A stretch of 10,998 nt of DNA, taken from an uncultured Eubacterium sp. (GTDB lineage: Bacteria; Bacillota; Clostridia; Lachnospirales; Lachnospiraceae). The first letter of the stretch is position 1, and the number at the start of each line of letters is the position of its first letter. This document shows, piece after piece, positions 1 through 6,675 of this stretch. The notes under the pieces were generated by a model that had not been told where the DNA came from, did not search any database, and saw only the letters and a list, made by a program, of their open reading frames with translations. Location of the stretch: contig CAJTZX010000080.1 of the NCBI GenBank assembly GCA_910584345.1, forward strand, positions 1 to 10,998, written 5' to 3'. The position numbers and the translations under genes were made by a program.

Positions 1-195
1 GGCGAAGCCAAGCGACACCTTTAGCTGCTGGCGTTTAGCCAGGGCGAACTAGGTGTCGCGACCGTCCGGTTGTCATAAAGTAAATGCAGAACACTTAGTG
101 ATTCTTGCATTCTGGAACGGTCACAGACAGGCCGGGCAAATCTCATCTCCCAGTGTCCGGGTATCCAAAAATGCAACTCTTTATCAAAATCGTTG
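1..195 (+). repeat. Left half-copy of a palindromic intergenic repeat (core plus arm B)
   Basis: The reverse complement of 10403-10596 matches this stretch. The first 76 bases differ at only two positions (15 and 56), and similarity continues with scattered substitutions and one indel to about 195. Inside it, 12-20 pairs with 51-59 as a perfect 9-bp stem, and 28-32 (CTGGC) pairs with 38-42 (GCCAG) around a five-base loop. The element is clearly GC-richer than the flanking sequence at 196-333. It is cut by the window start: the complete copy at the right end carries a further arm (arm A) on the side that would lie to the left of position 1. A 60-codon open frame from GTG 53 runs through it, but that frame is a product of the repeat (see rejected items). 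I do not recognise the family by name. Confidence 0.9.
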
Positions 196-255
196 TTTTA
201 TGTATAACGTTTTGTCAGATTTTTTGCAGGGATAGTAGATGAAATAGAACAACTA

Positions 256-264
256 TGCTATAAT
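256..264 (+). promoter_or_regulatory. Extended -10 promoter for the nuclease-like gene and two-component genes
   Basis: TGCTATAAT (TG at 256-257, TATAAT at 259-264) is a perfect extended -10. The -35 position at 17-bp spacing (236-241, TAGATG) is weak, as is usual for extended -10 promoters. Transcription would begin near 271. A perfect 10-bp palindrome, AAACCGGTTT (276-285), lies just downstream of that point and could be an operator, but no regulator for it can be identified here. Confidence 0.6.
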
Positions 265-354
265 TTTTGATATAAAAACCGGTTTGCAGAGCATCGAAGA
301 AGGAACAATGTACGAATCCGGAAAGAAAAATTTATGAAAGAAGAGGGGCAAGAG

Positions 355-2043
355 ATGCAATATCAGCCATTGCCGATTGGCGTAGATAATTTTGAGAAGC
401 TTGTTACGAGAGGTTATTATTTTATAGATAAGACGCTGCTGATTCAGGATTTGCTGGACAAAAAAGGTGACGTAAATTTGTTTACCCGTCCGCGCAGATT
501 TGGGAAAACGCTGAATATGAGCATGTTGCAGTATTTTTTTGAGGATGACAGAAAATCGGATGGGACAAAGCAGGACAACCGTTATTTATTTGCGGGAACG
601 GATATTATGCTGACCGGGGAACGGTACTTATCTTATATGGGACAGTATCCGGTCATCAGCCTGTCGCTAAAATCGGCGAAACAGCCGGATTTTGATATGT
701 CCTACCATATGCTTGTGCGGCAGATCGCAGATGAGTTCCGCCGTCACCGTTTCATTATGGATAAAAATATGTCAGAAGAACAGAAAGAAAGATATACACA
801 GGTTCTTTGGGAGAAAGCAGACAGAAATACCATGAATGATTCGCTGAGATTTTTGTCGGAGTGTTTGGAACAGTATTATGGAAAAAAAGTGATAATTTTG
901 GTCGATGAATATGATGTGCCATTAGAAAGTGCTTATTTCACTGGCTATTATGAAGAGATGGTCAGCTTTATCCGTTCCTTGTTTGAATCTGCGTTTAAAA
1001 CAAATGCCAGTCTGGAGTTTGCGGTTATTACGGGTTGTCTTCGTATATCAAAGGAAAGTATTTTTACAGGTATGAATAATTTGGAGATCATTTCAATACT
1101 AAGCAGAAATTATGATGAGTACTATGGGTTTACAGAAGAAGAGGTTAAAAAAATCTGTATGGATTTTGGTCTGTCTCACAAGTACGAAACGGCAAAAGAA
1201 TGGTATAACGGCTATATATTTGGAAATGCACATGTGTACAATCCTTGGAGTGTGATACGTTTTATCAAAGATATGCTGGCGGATGATACGTCGTTTCCGT
1301 GTGCATATTGGGCGAATACGAGTTCTAACAGCATTGTACGGACATTGATCGAGCGGGCGGATGAGGATACGAAAGAAGAGATAGAAGCCTTAATTGAAGG
1401 AAAGACTGTGGAAAAGCCGATACATGAAGATATTACGTATGATGAGATTTATGATTCTGTAGACAATTTATGGAATTTCATGTTTTTTACCGGATATTTC
1501 TGCAAAGTTTCAGAGTGGATGGATGAACAGGATCATTTATGGGCAGCATTTTCCATACCAAATAAAGAAGTCAGATATATTTTCAGGACAAAAATACTAA
1601 CATGGTTTGAAGAAAAAGTAAAGGTAAAAGATCGGACAGCATTGTTTGGAGCGCTGATCAATCATGATGCGCAGACATTAGAAGAAGAGATTGCACAGCT
1701 GTTATTGGAAACGATCAGCTTTAACGATGCCTACGAGAGCTTTTATCATGGGTTTTTGGCAGGAATATTATCAGGGATGAAAGGGTATGTTGTAAAATCG
1801 AACCGGGAGGGAGGGAGCGATCTGTATATCCGCCCGGTGACGAGAAGAAAAGAAGCGTTTGTGATAGAGTTTAAGGTAGCCAGACGTTTTTCAGAGTTGG
1901 AAAAGAAAGCGGAAGAGGCATTAAAGCAGATTGATGAGCGGCAGTATGTCAAAGAGTTAAATGACGACGGATATGAAAAAGTTTTTCGGTACGGGATTGC
2001 ATTTTTTGGAAAAGACTGTCTGGTAAAGGAGCAGCAATCGTGA
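355..2043 (+). CDS. AAA-ATPase-like protein with C-terminal PD-(D/E)XK nuclease domain, function unknown
   Basis: This 562-residue protein belongs to the AAA-ATPase-like/DUF1703 (PDDEXK_9) family, which is common and often multicopy in gut Clostridia and Bacteroidetes. The N-terminal LPIGVDNFEKL and YYFIDKT motifs are typical. RPRRFGKT (45-52) is the Walker A-like loop with Lys51, and VIILVDEYD (179-187) is Walker B. TGCLRISKESIF (227-238) is a conserved later motif. Near the C-terminus, SNREGGSD (482-489, Asp489) and VIEFKV (503-508, Glu505 and Lys507) supply an apparently intact nuclease triad. The start at 355 was chosen for GAGGGG at 343-348 and because the family begins near this point. 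ATG 334 in frame is an alternative: it overlaps the stop of a 9-codon ORF (308-337). The stop codon overlaps the next gene's start, implying cotranscription. The real role (DNA processing, defence, or element maintenance) is unknown. Confidence 0.88.
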   Translation: MQYQPLPIGVDNFEKLVTRGYYFIDKTLLIQDLLDKKGDVNLFTRPRRFGKTLNMSMLQYFFEDDRKSDGTKQDNRYLFAGTDIMLTGERYLSYMGQYPVISLSLKSAKQPDFDMSYHMLVRQIADEFRRHRFIMDKNMSEEQKERYTQVLWEKADRNTMNDSLRFLSECLEQYYGKKVIILVDEYDVPLESAYFTGYYEEMVSFIRSLFESAFKTNASLEFAVITGCLRISKESIFTGMNNLEIISILSRNYDEYYGFTEEEVKKICMDFGLSHKYETAKEWYNGYIFGNAHVYNPWSVIRFIKDMLADDTSFPCAYWANTSSNSIVRTLIERADEDTKEEIEALIEGKTVEKPIHEDITYDEIYDSVDNLWNFMFFTGYFCKVSEWMDEQDHLWAAFSIPNKEVRYIFRTKILTWFEEKVKVKDRTALFGALINHDAQTLEEEIAQLLLETISFNDAYESFYHGFLAGILSGMKGYVVKSNREGGSDLYIRPVTRRKEAFVIEFKVARRFSELEKKAEEALKQIDERQYVKELNDDGYEKVFRYGIAFFGKDCLVKEQQS

Positions 2044-3674
2044 TAAAAATATTTTTAGTGGAAGATGAAATTATTATCCGGGAAGCGATTCACAAAATGA
2101 TTCCATGGGAAAGCTATGGATTTGAATTTGCAGGTGAAGCTAAAGATGGAGAAATGGCGCTGCCAGCCATCCGCAGCATCCGGCCGGATGTGCTGATAAC
2201 GGATATCAAAATGCCATTTATGGATGGTTTGGCTTTAAGTAAACTGGTGTTAAAAGAACTGCCGGATACAAAGATTATTATTGTCAGCGGTTATGACGAT
2301 TTTGAATATGCAAGACAGGCAATTTCACTTGGAGTCGAACAATATTTGTTAAAGCCGGTCACGAAATCTGCATTTATAGAAGTGCTTGAAAAAATTCGTG
2401 AAAAGTATGAAAAAGAAGTGGAGCAAAAGGATTATATTGAAAAATTTCAAAAAGATATTCGCGAATATGAGAAAAACACACGCAGAGATTTTTTTGAAAT
2501 GCTTGTATCCGGGAAGGCAGAGCTTAAAAATATTTATGAAAAGGCGGAGCAGTTACAAATCGATATTTTGTCAGAATGTTATAATTTGATTTTATTTTCG
2601 GTAGCCTCAGGGGAAAGGCAGCGGGAAATTGTAGATACGTATACGCCGGAAATGGGTCATTTGCTGACGCAGATCGATATTTTGATTCAAAAAGATGAAA
2701 ACTATCTGCTGTTTCGCAACCAGATGTTCAGCTATGCAGTCCTTGTTAAGGCATCCAAAAGTATGATTAATCAATGTACGCAAAGCTGTATGGAGCTTTT
2801 GACGCAGATGTTCGAACAGGAAAAGGAGCGCATTGACTGGTTTATCTGTCATGCAACTGCGGTAGACCGTTTAAGTATGCTCCCAAAGTGCTACAAAGAA
2901 GCAATGAAAACGTTTGCGTTGCGCTATGTCGGATATTCCCATGTGATTTCGAGTGAGGAACCAAAGCAGCAGGAACATCCAGACGTAGATCTGCGTTCCA
3001 TTGATACGGATGCGGTGAATCCGGAAATTATCCGTAATTTTTTATGTCAGGCTCTTCCAGAAGAGGTGGAAAGCTTTGTAAGCAACTATTTTCATTTGAT
3101 CGGAGAAGATGCCCTGAAATCACAAATGTTTCGTCAGTATATTTTATTGAATGCGTATTTTTGCGTTGTTTCATTTGTGCAAAGTCTTGGCATCGATAAA
3201 GCAAAGTTTCAGGAAGAAATACCGGATATTCAGGCGGAAATTTCAGGCAGTTCCGGGCAGGTGCGGGAGAATATGGTAAAAATATTGTCCCGGGCGATCA
3301 GTATGCGGGAGGAGAGCACGAGAGGAAAGTATCGGACGATGATTCAGGCTGCAGTAGAGTTTATGGAGGAGAATTATTCAGACGAATCGCTGAACCTGAA
3401 TAAAGTAGCATGTGCGGCCAATGTCAGCGCGAATCATTTTAGCGCCTTGTTTTCTCAGGAAATGAAGCAGACGTTTATTGAATATCTGACAGCGCTGCGT
3501 ATGCGCAAGGCCAGAGAGCTGCTGCGGTGTACGGATAAGCGGTCCGGGGAGATAGCGTTGGAGGTCGGATATAAGGACGCGCATTATTTCAGCTTTTTAT
3601 TTAAGAAAACGCAAGGGTGTACACCAAGCGGATACCGCAGTCAGAGCAGACAGTCTGATTTGGAAAAACCGTAG
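2040..3674 (+). CDS. YesN-type response regulator with AraC-family DNA-binding domain
   Basis: This is a 544-residue cytoplasmic transcription factor. The receiver domain (about 1-120) has the acidic pocket Glu8-Asp9, phosphoacceptor Asp55 in LITDIKMP, Ser83 in VSGYDDF and Lys105 in LLKPV. A long, divergent middle region (about 125-425) follows. The C-terminus (about 432-538) holds two AraC helix-turn-helix motifs, seen in NLNKVACAANVSANHFSALF and EIALEVGYKDAHYFSFLFKK. The length and order fit the YesN family that regulates carbohydrate-uptake genes. The start is GTG at 2040, overlapping the upstream TGA stop (2041-2043), with AAAGGAG at 2025-2031, so its translation is probably coupled to the nuclease-like gene. 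It precedes its kinase by 15 bases. The likely target is the promoter at 5186-5214, where paired direct repeats lie upstream; this is inferred from position. Confidence 0.95.
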   Translation: MIKIFLVEDEIIIREAIHKMIPWESYGFEFAGEAKDGEMALPAIRSIRPDVLITDIKMPFMDGLALSKLVLKELPDTKIIIVSGYDDFEYARQAISLGVEQYLLKPVTKSAFIEVLEKIREKYEKEVEQKDYIEKFQKDIREYEKNTRRDFFEMLVSGKAELKNIYEKAEQLQIDILSECYNLILFSVASGERQREIVDTYTPEMGHLLTQIDILIQKDENYLLFRNQMFSYAVLVKASKSMINQCTQSCMELLTQMFEQEKERIDWFICHATAVDRLSMLPKCYKEAMKTFALRYVGYSHVISSEEPKQQEHPDVDLRSIDTDAVNPEIIRNFLCQALPEEVESFVSNYFHLIGEDALKSQMFRQYILLNAYFCVVSFVQSLGIDKAKFQEEIPDIQAEISGSSGQVRENMVKILSRAISMREESTRGKYRTMIQAAVEFMEENYSDESLNLNKVACAANVSANHFSALFSQEMKQTFIEYLTALRMRKARELLRCTDKRSGEIALEVGYKDAHYFSFLFKKTQGCTPSGYRSQSRQSDLEKP

Positions 3675-3689
3675 GAGGCGGATACTATA

Positions 3690-5126
3690 ATGAAGAAACG
3701 GTTTCGGAAAAAGTACCGTAATATGAGCCTGTATCAGAAACTACGCTATATTATATTAGGTCTGGCGCTGCCTTTGGTTTTTTGTATGATTGCTGCGTTA
3801 GGCGTATTTGCTTATTATGCCGGGCAGTATCGGAAGGTTACACATAATGTTACGATTAGCAGCAGCTTTAACCTGAATTTCAAAGAAACCATTGATCTGA
3901 AAATGTACCATTATTCGGTTTCCAGCAGAGAGCAGGCAGTACTTCCGATCGATGATGTCGAAGAAGCCATTAAAATTGCGCGTTCTTTGAAAGAAACAAC
4001 AAAATATAAGGAAAGCCGCCAGGTGCTTTTAAATGTACTGGATTATTGTGACAATTTAAAAACGAAGATGTATATGCTGGAACAGACAAAAAGTTATGAC
4101 AACCGTCAGCTTCAGCTGGAAAATAATATTTATGTGCTCACAAATTTAATTCGCGGAAAGATGTTGGATTATATTTATTATGAAGCAGGATACTTATCAG
4201 AGATTGGAACAGACATGACGCAGAGTATTGCGGCTGCAATTGTCTGTATCGGTGGTGTGATGCTGCTCGTTGTAGTTGCCGTATTGAAGCGTTCTTTTTA
4301 TTTTTCGAGAGGCATTACACAGCCGATCAGCAGCCTTTGCGAGAATGTCAGGCTTATCGGGGAAGGGCAGTTTCAGGTTGATGCGGTAGAGATTAATGAT
4401 TATGAGATTGCGGAACTGGATACGGGAATTCGCAAAATGGCACAGCGTATCAGCTGTCTTTTAAAAGATGTCAAACAGGAAGAAATGCTGCATCATAAAA
4501 TGGAGCTGCAGCTTTTGCAGGCACAGATCAATCCGCATTTCTTATATAATACACTAGATACGATTGTTTGGCTGGTAGAATGCGGTATGAATGATGAAGC
4601 AGTGAAGATGCTTGGTGATTTGTCTGTGTTTTTTCGAACGATGTTGTCAAAAGGGGAAGATATTATTTCTTTAAAGGAAGAGGTGACACATACACGCAGT
4701 TATTTAGACATCCAACAGGTGCGTTATCGGGATATTTTGGATTTTGAGATTGCACTGCCAAAAGAGCTTGAAAAAGTATGCCTGCCAAAGCTAACGCTGC
4801 AGCCTCTTGCAGAAAATGCATTGTATCATGGAGTAAAAGAAAAGCGAGGCAAGAGCACGATTTGGATCACGTGCCGTCTGGAAGGGGAGACGGTCGTTAT
4901 TCAGGTGCGGGATAATGGAATCGGTATCGCAAAAGAACGTCTGGAAGAGTTAAAGGCAGCGTTAAACAGCAGGAAGCGTATTGGATTTGGCATGTCTGCG
5001 GTGCAGGAGCGTCTGCGGCTCTTTTTTGGGGAACCGTACGGAATGTCTGTTTGTTCTGAATATGGAAAAGGTACTTGTGTGGAAATCTGTATCCCAATAT
5101 CGGAAAAAATTCAACAAAAATCATAA
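3690..5126 (+). CDS. YesM-type membrane sensor histidine kinase
   Basis: This 478-residue membrane kinase is the partner of the preceding regulator. Membrane segments are at about 19-45 and 179-199 and flank a small extracellular domain (about 46-178, predicted mostly helical). A HAMP linker follows (about 205-258). The LytS/YesM-type kinase core contains QAQINPHFLYNTLD with phosphoacceptor His283, an N-box QPLAENALYHG (371-381, Asn376), RDNGIGI (407-413) and GFGMSAVQERL (432-442), so all catalytic motifs are present. The start is ATG 3690 with AGGAGG at 3673-3678, which overlaps the upstream stop codon. The spacing of 11 bases is slightly long. The signal sensed is unknown. Unlike some similar loci, there is no dedicated extra binding protein beside the kinase, so the lipoprotein at 5265 could also present the ligand to it (inference). 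Confidence 0.95.
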   Translation: MKKRFRKKYRNMSLYQKLRYIILGLALPLVFCMIAALGVFAYYAGQYRKVTHNVTISSSFNLNFKETIDLKMYHYSVSSREQAVLPIDDVEEAIKIARSLKETTKYKESRQVLLNVLDYCDNLKTKMYMLEQTKSYDNRQLQLENNIYVLTNLIRGKMLDYIYYEAGYLSEIGTDMTQSIAAAIVCIGGVMLLVVVAVLKRSFYFSRGITQPISSLCENVRLIGEGQFQVDAVEINDYEIAELDTGIRKMAQRISCLLKDVKQEEMLHHKMELQLLQAQINPHFLYNTLDTIVWLVECGMNDEAVKMLGDLSVFFRTMLSKGEDIISLKEEVTHTRSYLDIQQVRYRDILDFEIALPKELEKVCLPKLTLQPLAENALYHGVKEKRGKSTIWITCRLEGETVVIQVRDNGIGIAKERLEELKAALNSRKRIGFGMSAVQERLRLFFGEPYGMSVCSEYGKGTCVEICIPISEKIQQKS

Positions 5127-5166
5127 AATAACCAACTTTTATGAAAAAAAACGTAAAATAATTAAC
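5124..5166 (+). promoter_or_regulatory. Two 13-bp direct repeats, candidate response-regulator sites
   Basis: TAAAATAACCAAC (5124-5136) and TAAAATAATTAAC (5154-5166) match at 11 of 13 positions and start 30 bases apart, close to three helical turns. Each is followed a few bases later by ATGAA (5141 and 5173). The first repeat begins at the kinase stop codon. Both lie upstream of the proposed -35 of the importer promoter, where an AraC-type activator would bind as a dimer. The AT-richness of the region lowers certainty. Confidence 0.5.
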
Positions 5167-5185
5167 AAAACAATGAAGAATCTTT

Positions 5186-5214
5186 ATGGAATTTTTAGAA
5201 TAAATATCTATAAT
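5186..5214 (+). promoter_or_regulatory. Promoter of the sugar importer operon
   Basis: TATAAT at 5209-5214 is a perfect -10. At 17-bp spacing the -35 position reads ATGGAA (5186-5191), only 3 of 6 matches to TTGACA. A good -10 with a poor -35 fits a promoter that needs an activator. Transcription would begin near 5221, giving a leader of about 44 bases. Confidence 0.6.
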
Positions 5215-5232
5215 AAATGATAACAACATAAC

Positions 5233-5256
5233 AAGCCGATGGCTTGAAAAAGGAGG
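5233..5256 (+). promoter_or_regulatory. Short leader hairpin and ribosome site before ytfQ
   Basis: AAGCC (5233-5237) pairs with GGCTT (5241-5245) around a three-base loop. It is followed at once by AAGGAGG (5250-5256) and, eight bases later, ATG 5265. The strong ribosome site shows that ATG 5265 is the true start rather than the in-frame TTG at 5244, which lies inside the hairpin. The stem could stabilise the 5' end of the message or keep the ribosome site open. Confidence 0.5.
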
Positions 5257-5264
5257 ATATAAGT

Positions 5265-6446
5265 ATGAAAAGGAAAATCGTAGCATTATTTTTAGCAACT
5301 TGTATGGCAGCGTCTATGACAGCATGTGGCGGCCAAGATGCATCAACAGATAACGCAGGCAGTAATAATGATACTGCAGATGACGCGGCAGGGGACGACG
5401 CAGCAGGCGGAGATGATACGGCAGGAGACGACGCAGCAGGCGGGGACGATGCGGCAGGGGATAACGCAGCAGGCGGAGATGATGCGGCAGGCGGTAAAAT
5501 TACAGTAGGTTTCTCTCAGGTAGGTGCAGAATCTGACTGGAGAACAGCAAACTCAGCTTCTATGAAAGAGACATTTTCAGAAGCAAATGGTTATGAGCTG
5601 ATTTTTGACGATGCGCAGCAAAAACAGGAAAATCAGATTGCGGCAATCCGTAACTTTATTCAGCAGGAAGTAGATTATATCGTATTGGCTCCTGTTACAG
5701 AAACAGGATGGGATACAGTACTGCAGGAAGCATATGACGCAGGAATTCCTGTCATTATCGTAGACCGTATGGTAAATATATCAAAAGATGATTTGTATAC
5801 TGCATGGGTAGGCTCGAACTTCCAGTTAGAAGGTGAAAAAGCATGTGCATGGCTGGATGCTTATGCAGAGGCGACAGGCAAAGGCAGCGAAGAGCTTAAT
5901 ATTATCGATATTCAGGGTACGATTGGCGCTTCTGCACAGATTGGACGTACTGCTGGTCTGGAAGCAGCAATTGAAGCACATGACAACTGGAAGCTGTTAG
6001 AAGCTCAAAGTGGTGAATTTACACAGGCAAAAGGACAGGAAGTAATGGAATCCCTGTTAAAGCAGTATGATGATATTGATGTAGTATACTGTGAAAACGA
6101 TAATGAAGCATTTGGCGCCATTGATGCGATTGAAGCAGCAGGCAAGACAGTTGGAAAAGAGATTGGCAAAGACATTCTTGTGATGTCCTTTGACTCTACA
6201 AATGCTGGTCTGACAGATGTATTAAACGGAAAGATTATCTGCAATACAGAATGTAATCCACTGCATGGACCTCGTGTAGAAGAAATTATTAAGAAACTGG
6301 AAGCAGGCGAAGAAGTAGAAAAACAGCAGTTCGTTGATGAAGAAATCTTTGCAGGCACAGAAGACGTACCTTCTATCAAAGTTAACGATGCAGAATATCC
6401 GGTTACTACAGTTACACAGGAAGTCATTGACGGACGTGCATATTAA
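5265..6446 (+). CDS. ytfQ: Sugar ABC transporter substrate-binding lipoprotein (YtfQ-like)
   Basis: This 393-residue protein is the extracellular sugar-binding part of the importer. A lipoprotein signal peptide occupies residues 1-20, with lipobox SMTAC and Cys21 as the anchor. Residues 22-77 are a low-complexity linker rich in Gly, Ala and Asp, including three 11-residue repeats (43-75). The periplasmic-binding-protein fold starts at about 79 with VGFSQVGAESDWR and continues with QQKQENQIAAIRNF (118-131), APVTETGWD (142-150), QGTIGASAQIGR (217-228) and GQEVMESLLK (257-266). These closely resemble E. coli YtfQ, the galactofuranose-binding protein. The linker makes it longer than YtfQ (about 318). 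It is the first gene after its promoter and is separated from the ATPase gene by a large hairpin, which would favour its higher expression. Galactofuranose is the best guess for ligand; arabinofuranose or fructose is possible. Confidence 0.93.
   Translation: MKRKIVALFLATCMAASMTACGGQDASTDNAGSNNDTADDAAGDDAAGGDDTAGDDAAGGDDAAGDNAAGGDDAAGGKITVGFSQVGAESDWRTANSASMKETFSEANGYELIFDDAQQKQENQIAAIRNFIQQEVDYIVLAPVTETGWDTVLQEAYDAGIPVIIVDRMVNISKDDLYTAWVGSNFQLEGEKACAWLDAYAEATGKGSEELNIIDIQGTIGASAQIGRTAGLEAAIEAHDNWKLLEAQSGEFTQAKGQEVMESLLKQYDDIDVVYCENDNEAFGAIDAIEAAGKTVGKEIGKDILVMSFDSTNAGLTDVLNGKIICNTECNPLHGPRVEEIIKKLEAGEEVEKQQFVDEEIFAGTEDVPSIKVNDAEYPVTTVTQEVIDGRAY
5391..5489 (+). repeat. Three tandem 33-bp units coding the lipoprotein linker
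   Basis: Units at 5391-5423, 5424-5456 and 5457-5489 encode GDDAAGGDDTA, GDDAAGGDDAA and GDNAAGGDDAA. The unit length is a multiple of three, so gain or loss of units keeps the reading frame. The repeat gives a flexible acidic spacer between the lipid anchor and the binding domain. Confidence 0.9.
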
Positions 6447-6512
6447 TCAGTACATAAGAAAAATAACAAAAATTGTTACGTAAAAAGGCTGTTGTACTGG
6501 TAAATACATAAA

Positions 6513-6570
6513 GCAGGAAAAAGCACGCGGTATAGAAAGATACGAAAGTACTGTATCGCGTGTTTTCTGC
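6513..6570 (+). terminator. Large hairpin between ytfQ and ytfR, partial terminator or processing site
   Basis: CACGCGGTATAG (6524-6535) pairs with CTGTATCGCGTG (6551-6562) over 12 bp, including two G-T wobbles, around a 15-base loop. Below it, AAAA pairs with TTTT (6563-6566) and GCAG (6513-6516) with CTGC (6567-6570), leaving a few bulged bases on the left arm. The upper stem followed by TTTT resembles a weak rho-independent terminator. Together with the lower stem it could instead protect the 3' end of ytfQ message. The rest of the 229-base gap (6447-6675) shows no gene and no clear second promoter. Confidence 0.65.
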
Positions 6571-6675
6571 GCTCAAAATCAGAGAACGTAAGTTGCAGGT
6601 GGATCAAGACCAGTGTTTTGCAGCACATGAATAGTCCAAACCTGTGACAAATGATCGGAAAGCGGGTGAAAAGTT

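Noticed and set aside
1..195. CRISPR array
   Set aside because: The repeats are few, long, inverted and not separated by regular unique spacers; no cas genes are present.
53..235. Sixty-codon open frame inside the left repeat
   Set aside because: It lies within the repeat, its counterpart in the right copy differs without third-position bias, and it has no clear ribosome site.
5141..5160. Catabolite-repression (cre) site upstream of ytfQ
   Set aside because: ATGAA and CG are present but the spacing does not fit the cre consensus.
5244..5264. TTG start adding seven residues to the binding protein
   Set aside because: The added residues would be encoded by the leader hairpin and ribosome site; ATG 5265 has ideal spacing and gives a proper signal peptide.
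5326..5508. Gln/Thr-rich repetitive open frame overlapping the lipoprotein linker
   Set aside because: It is the +1 frame of the tandem repeat inside a well-supported lipoprotein gene.
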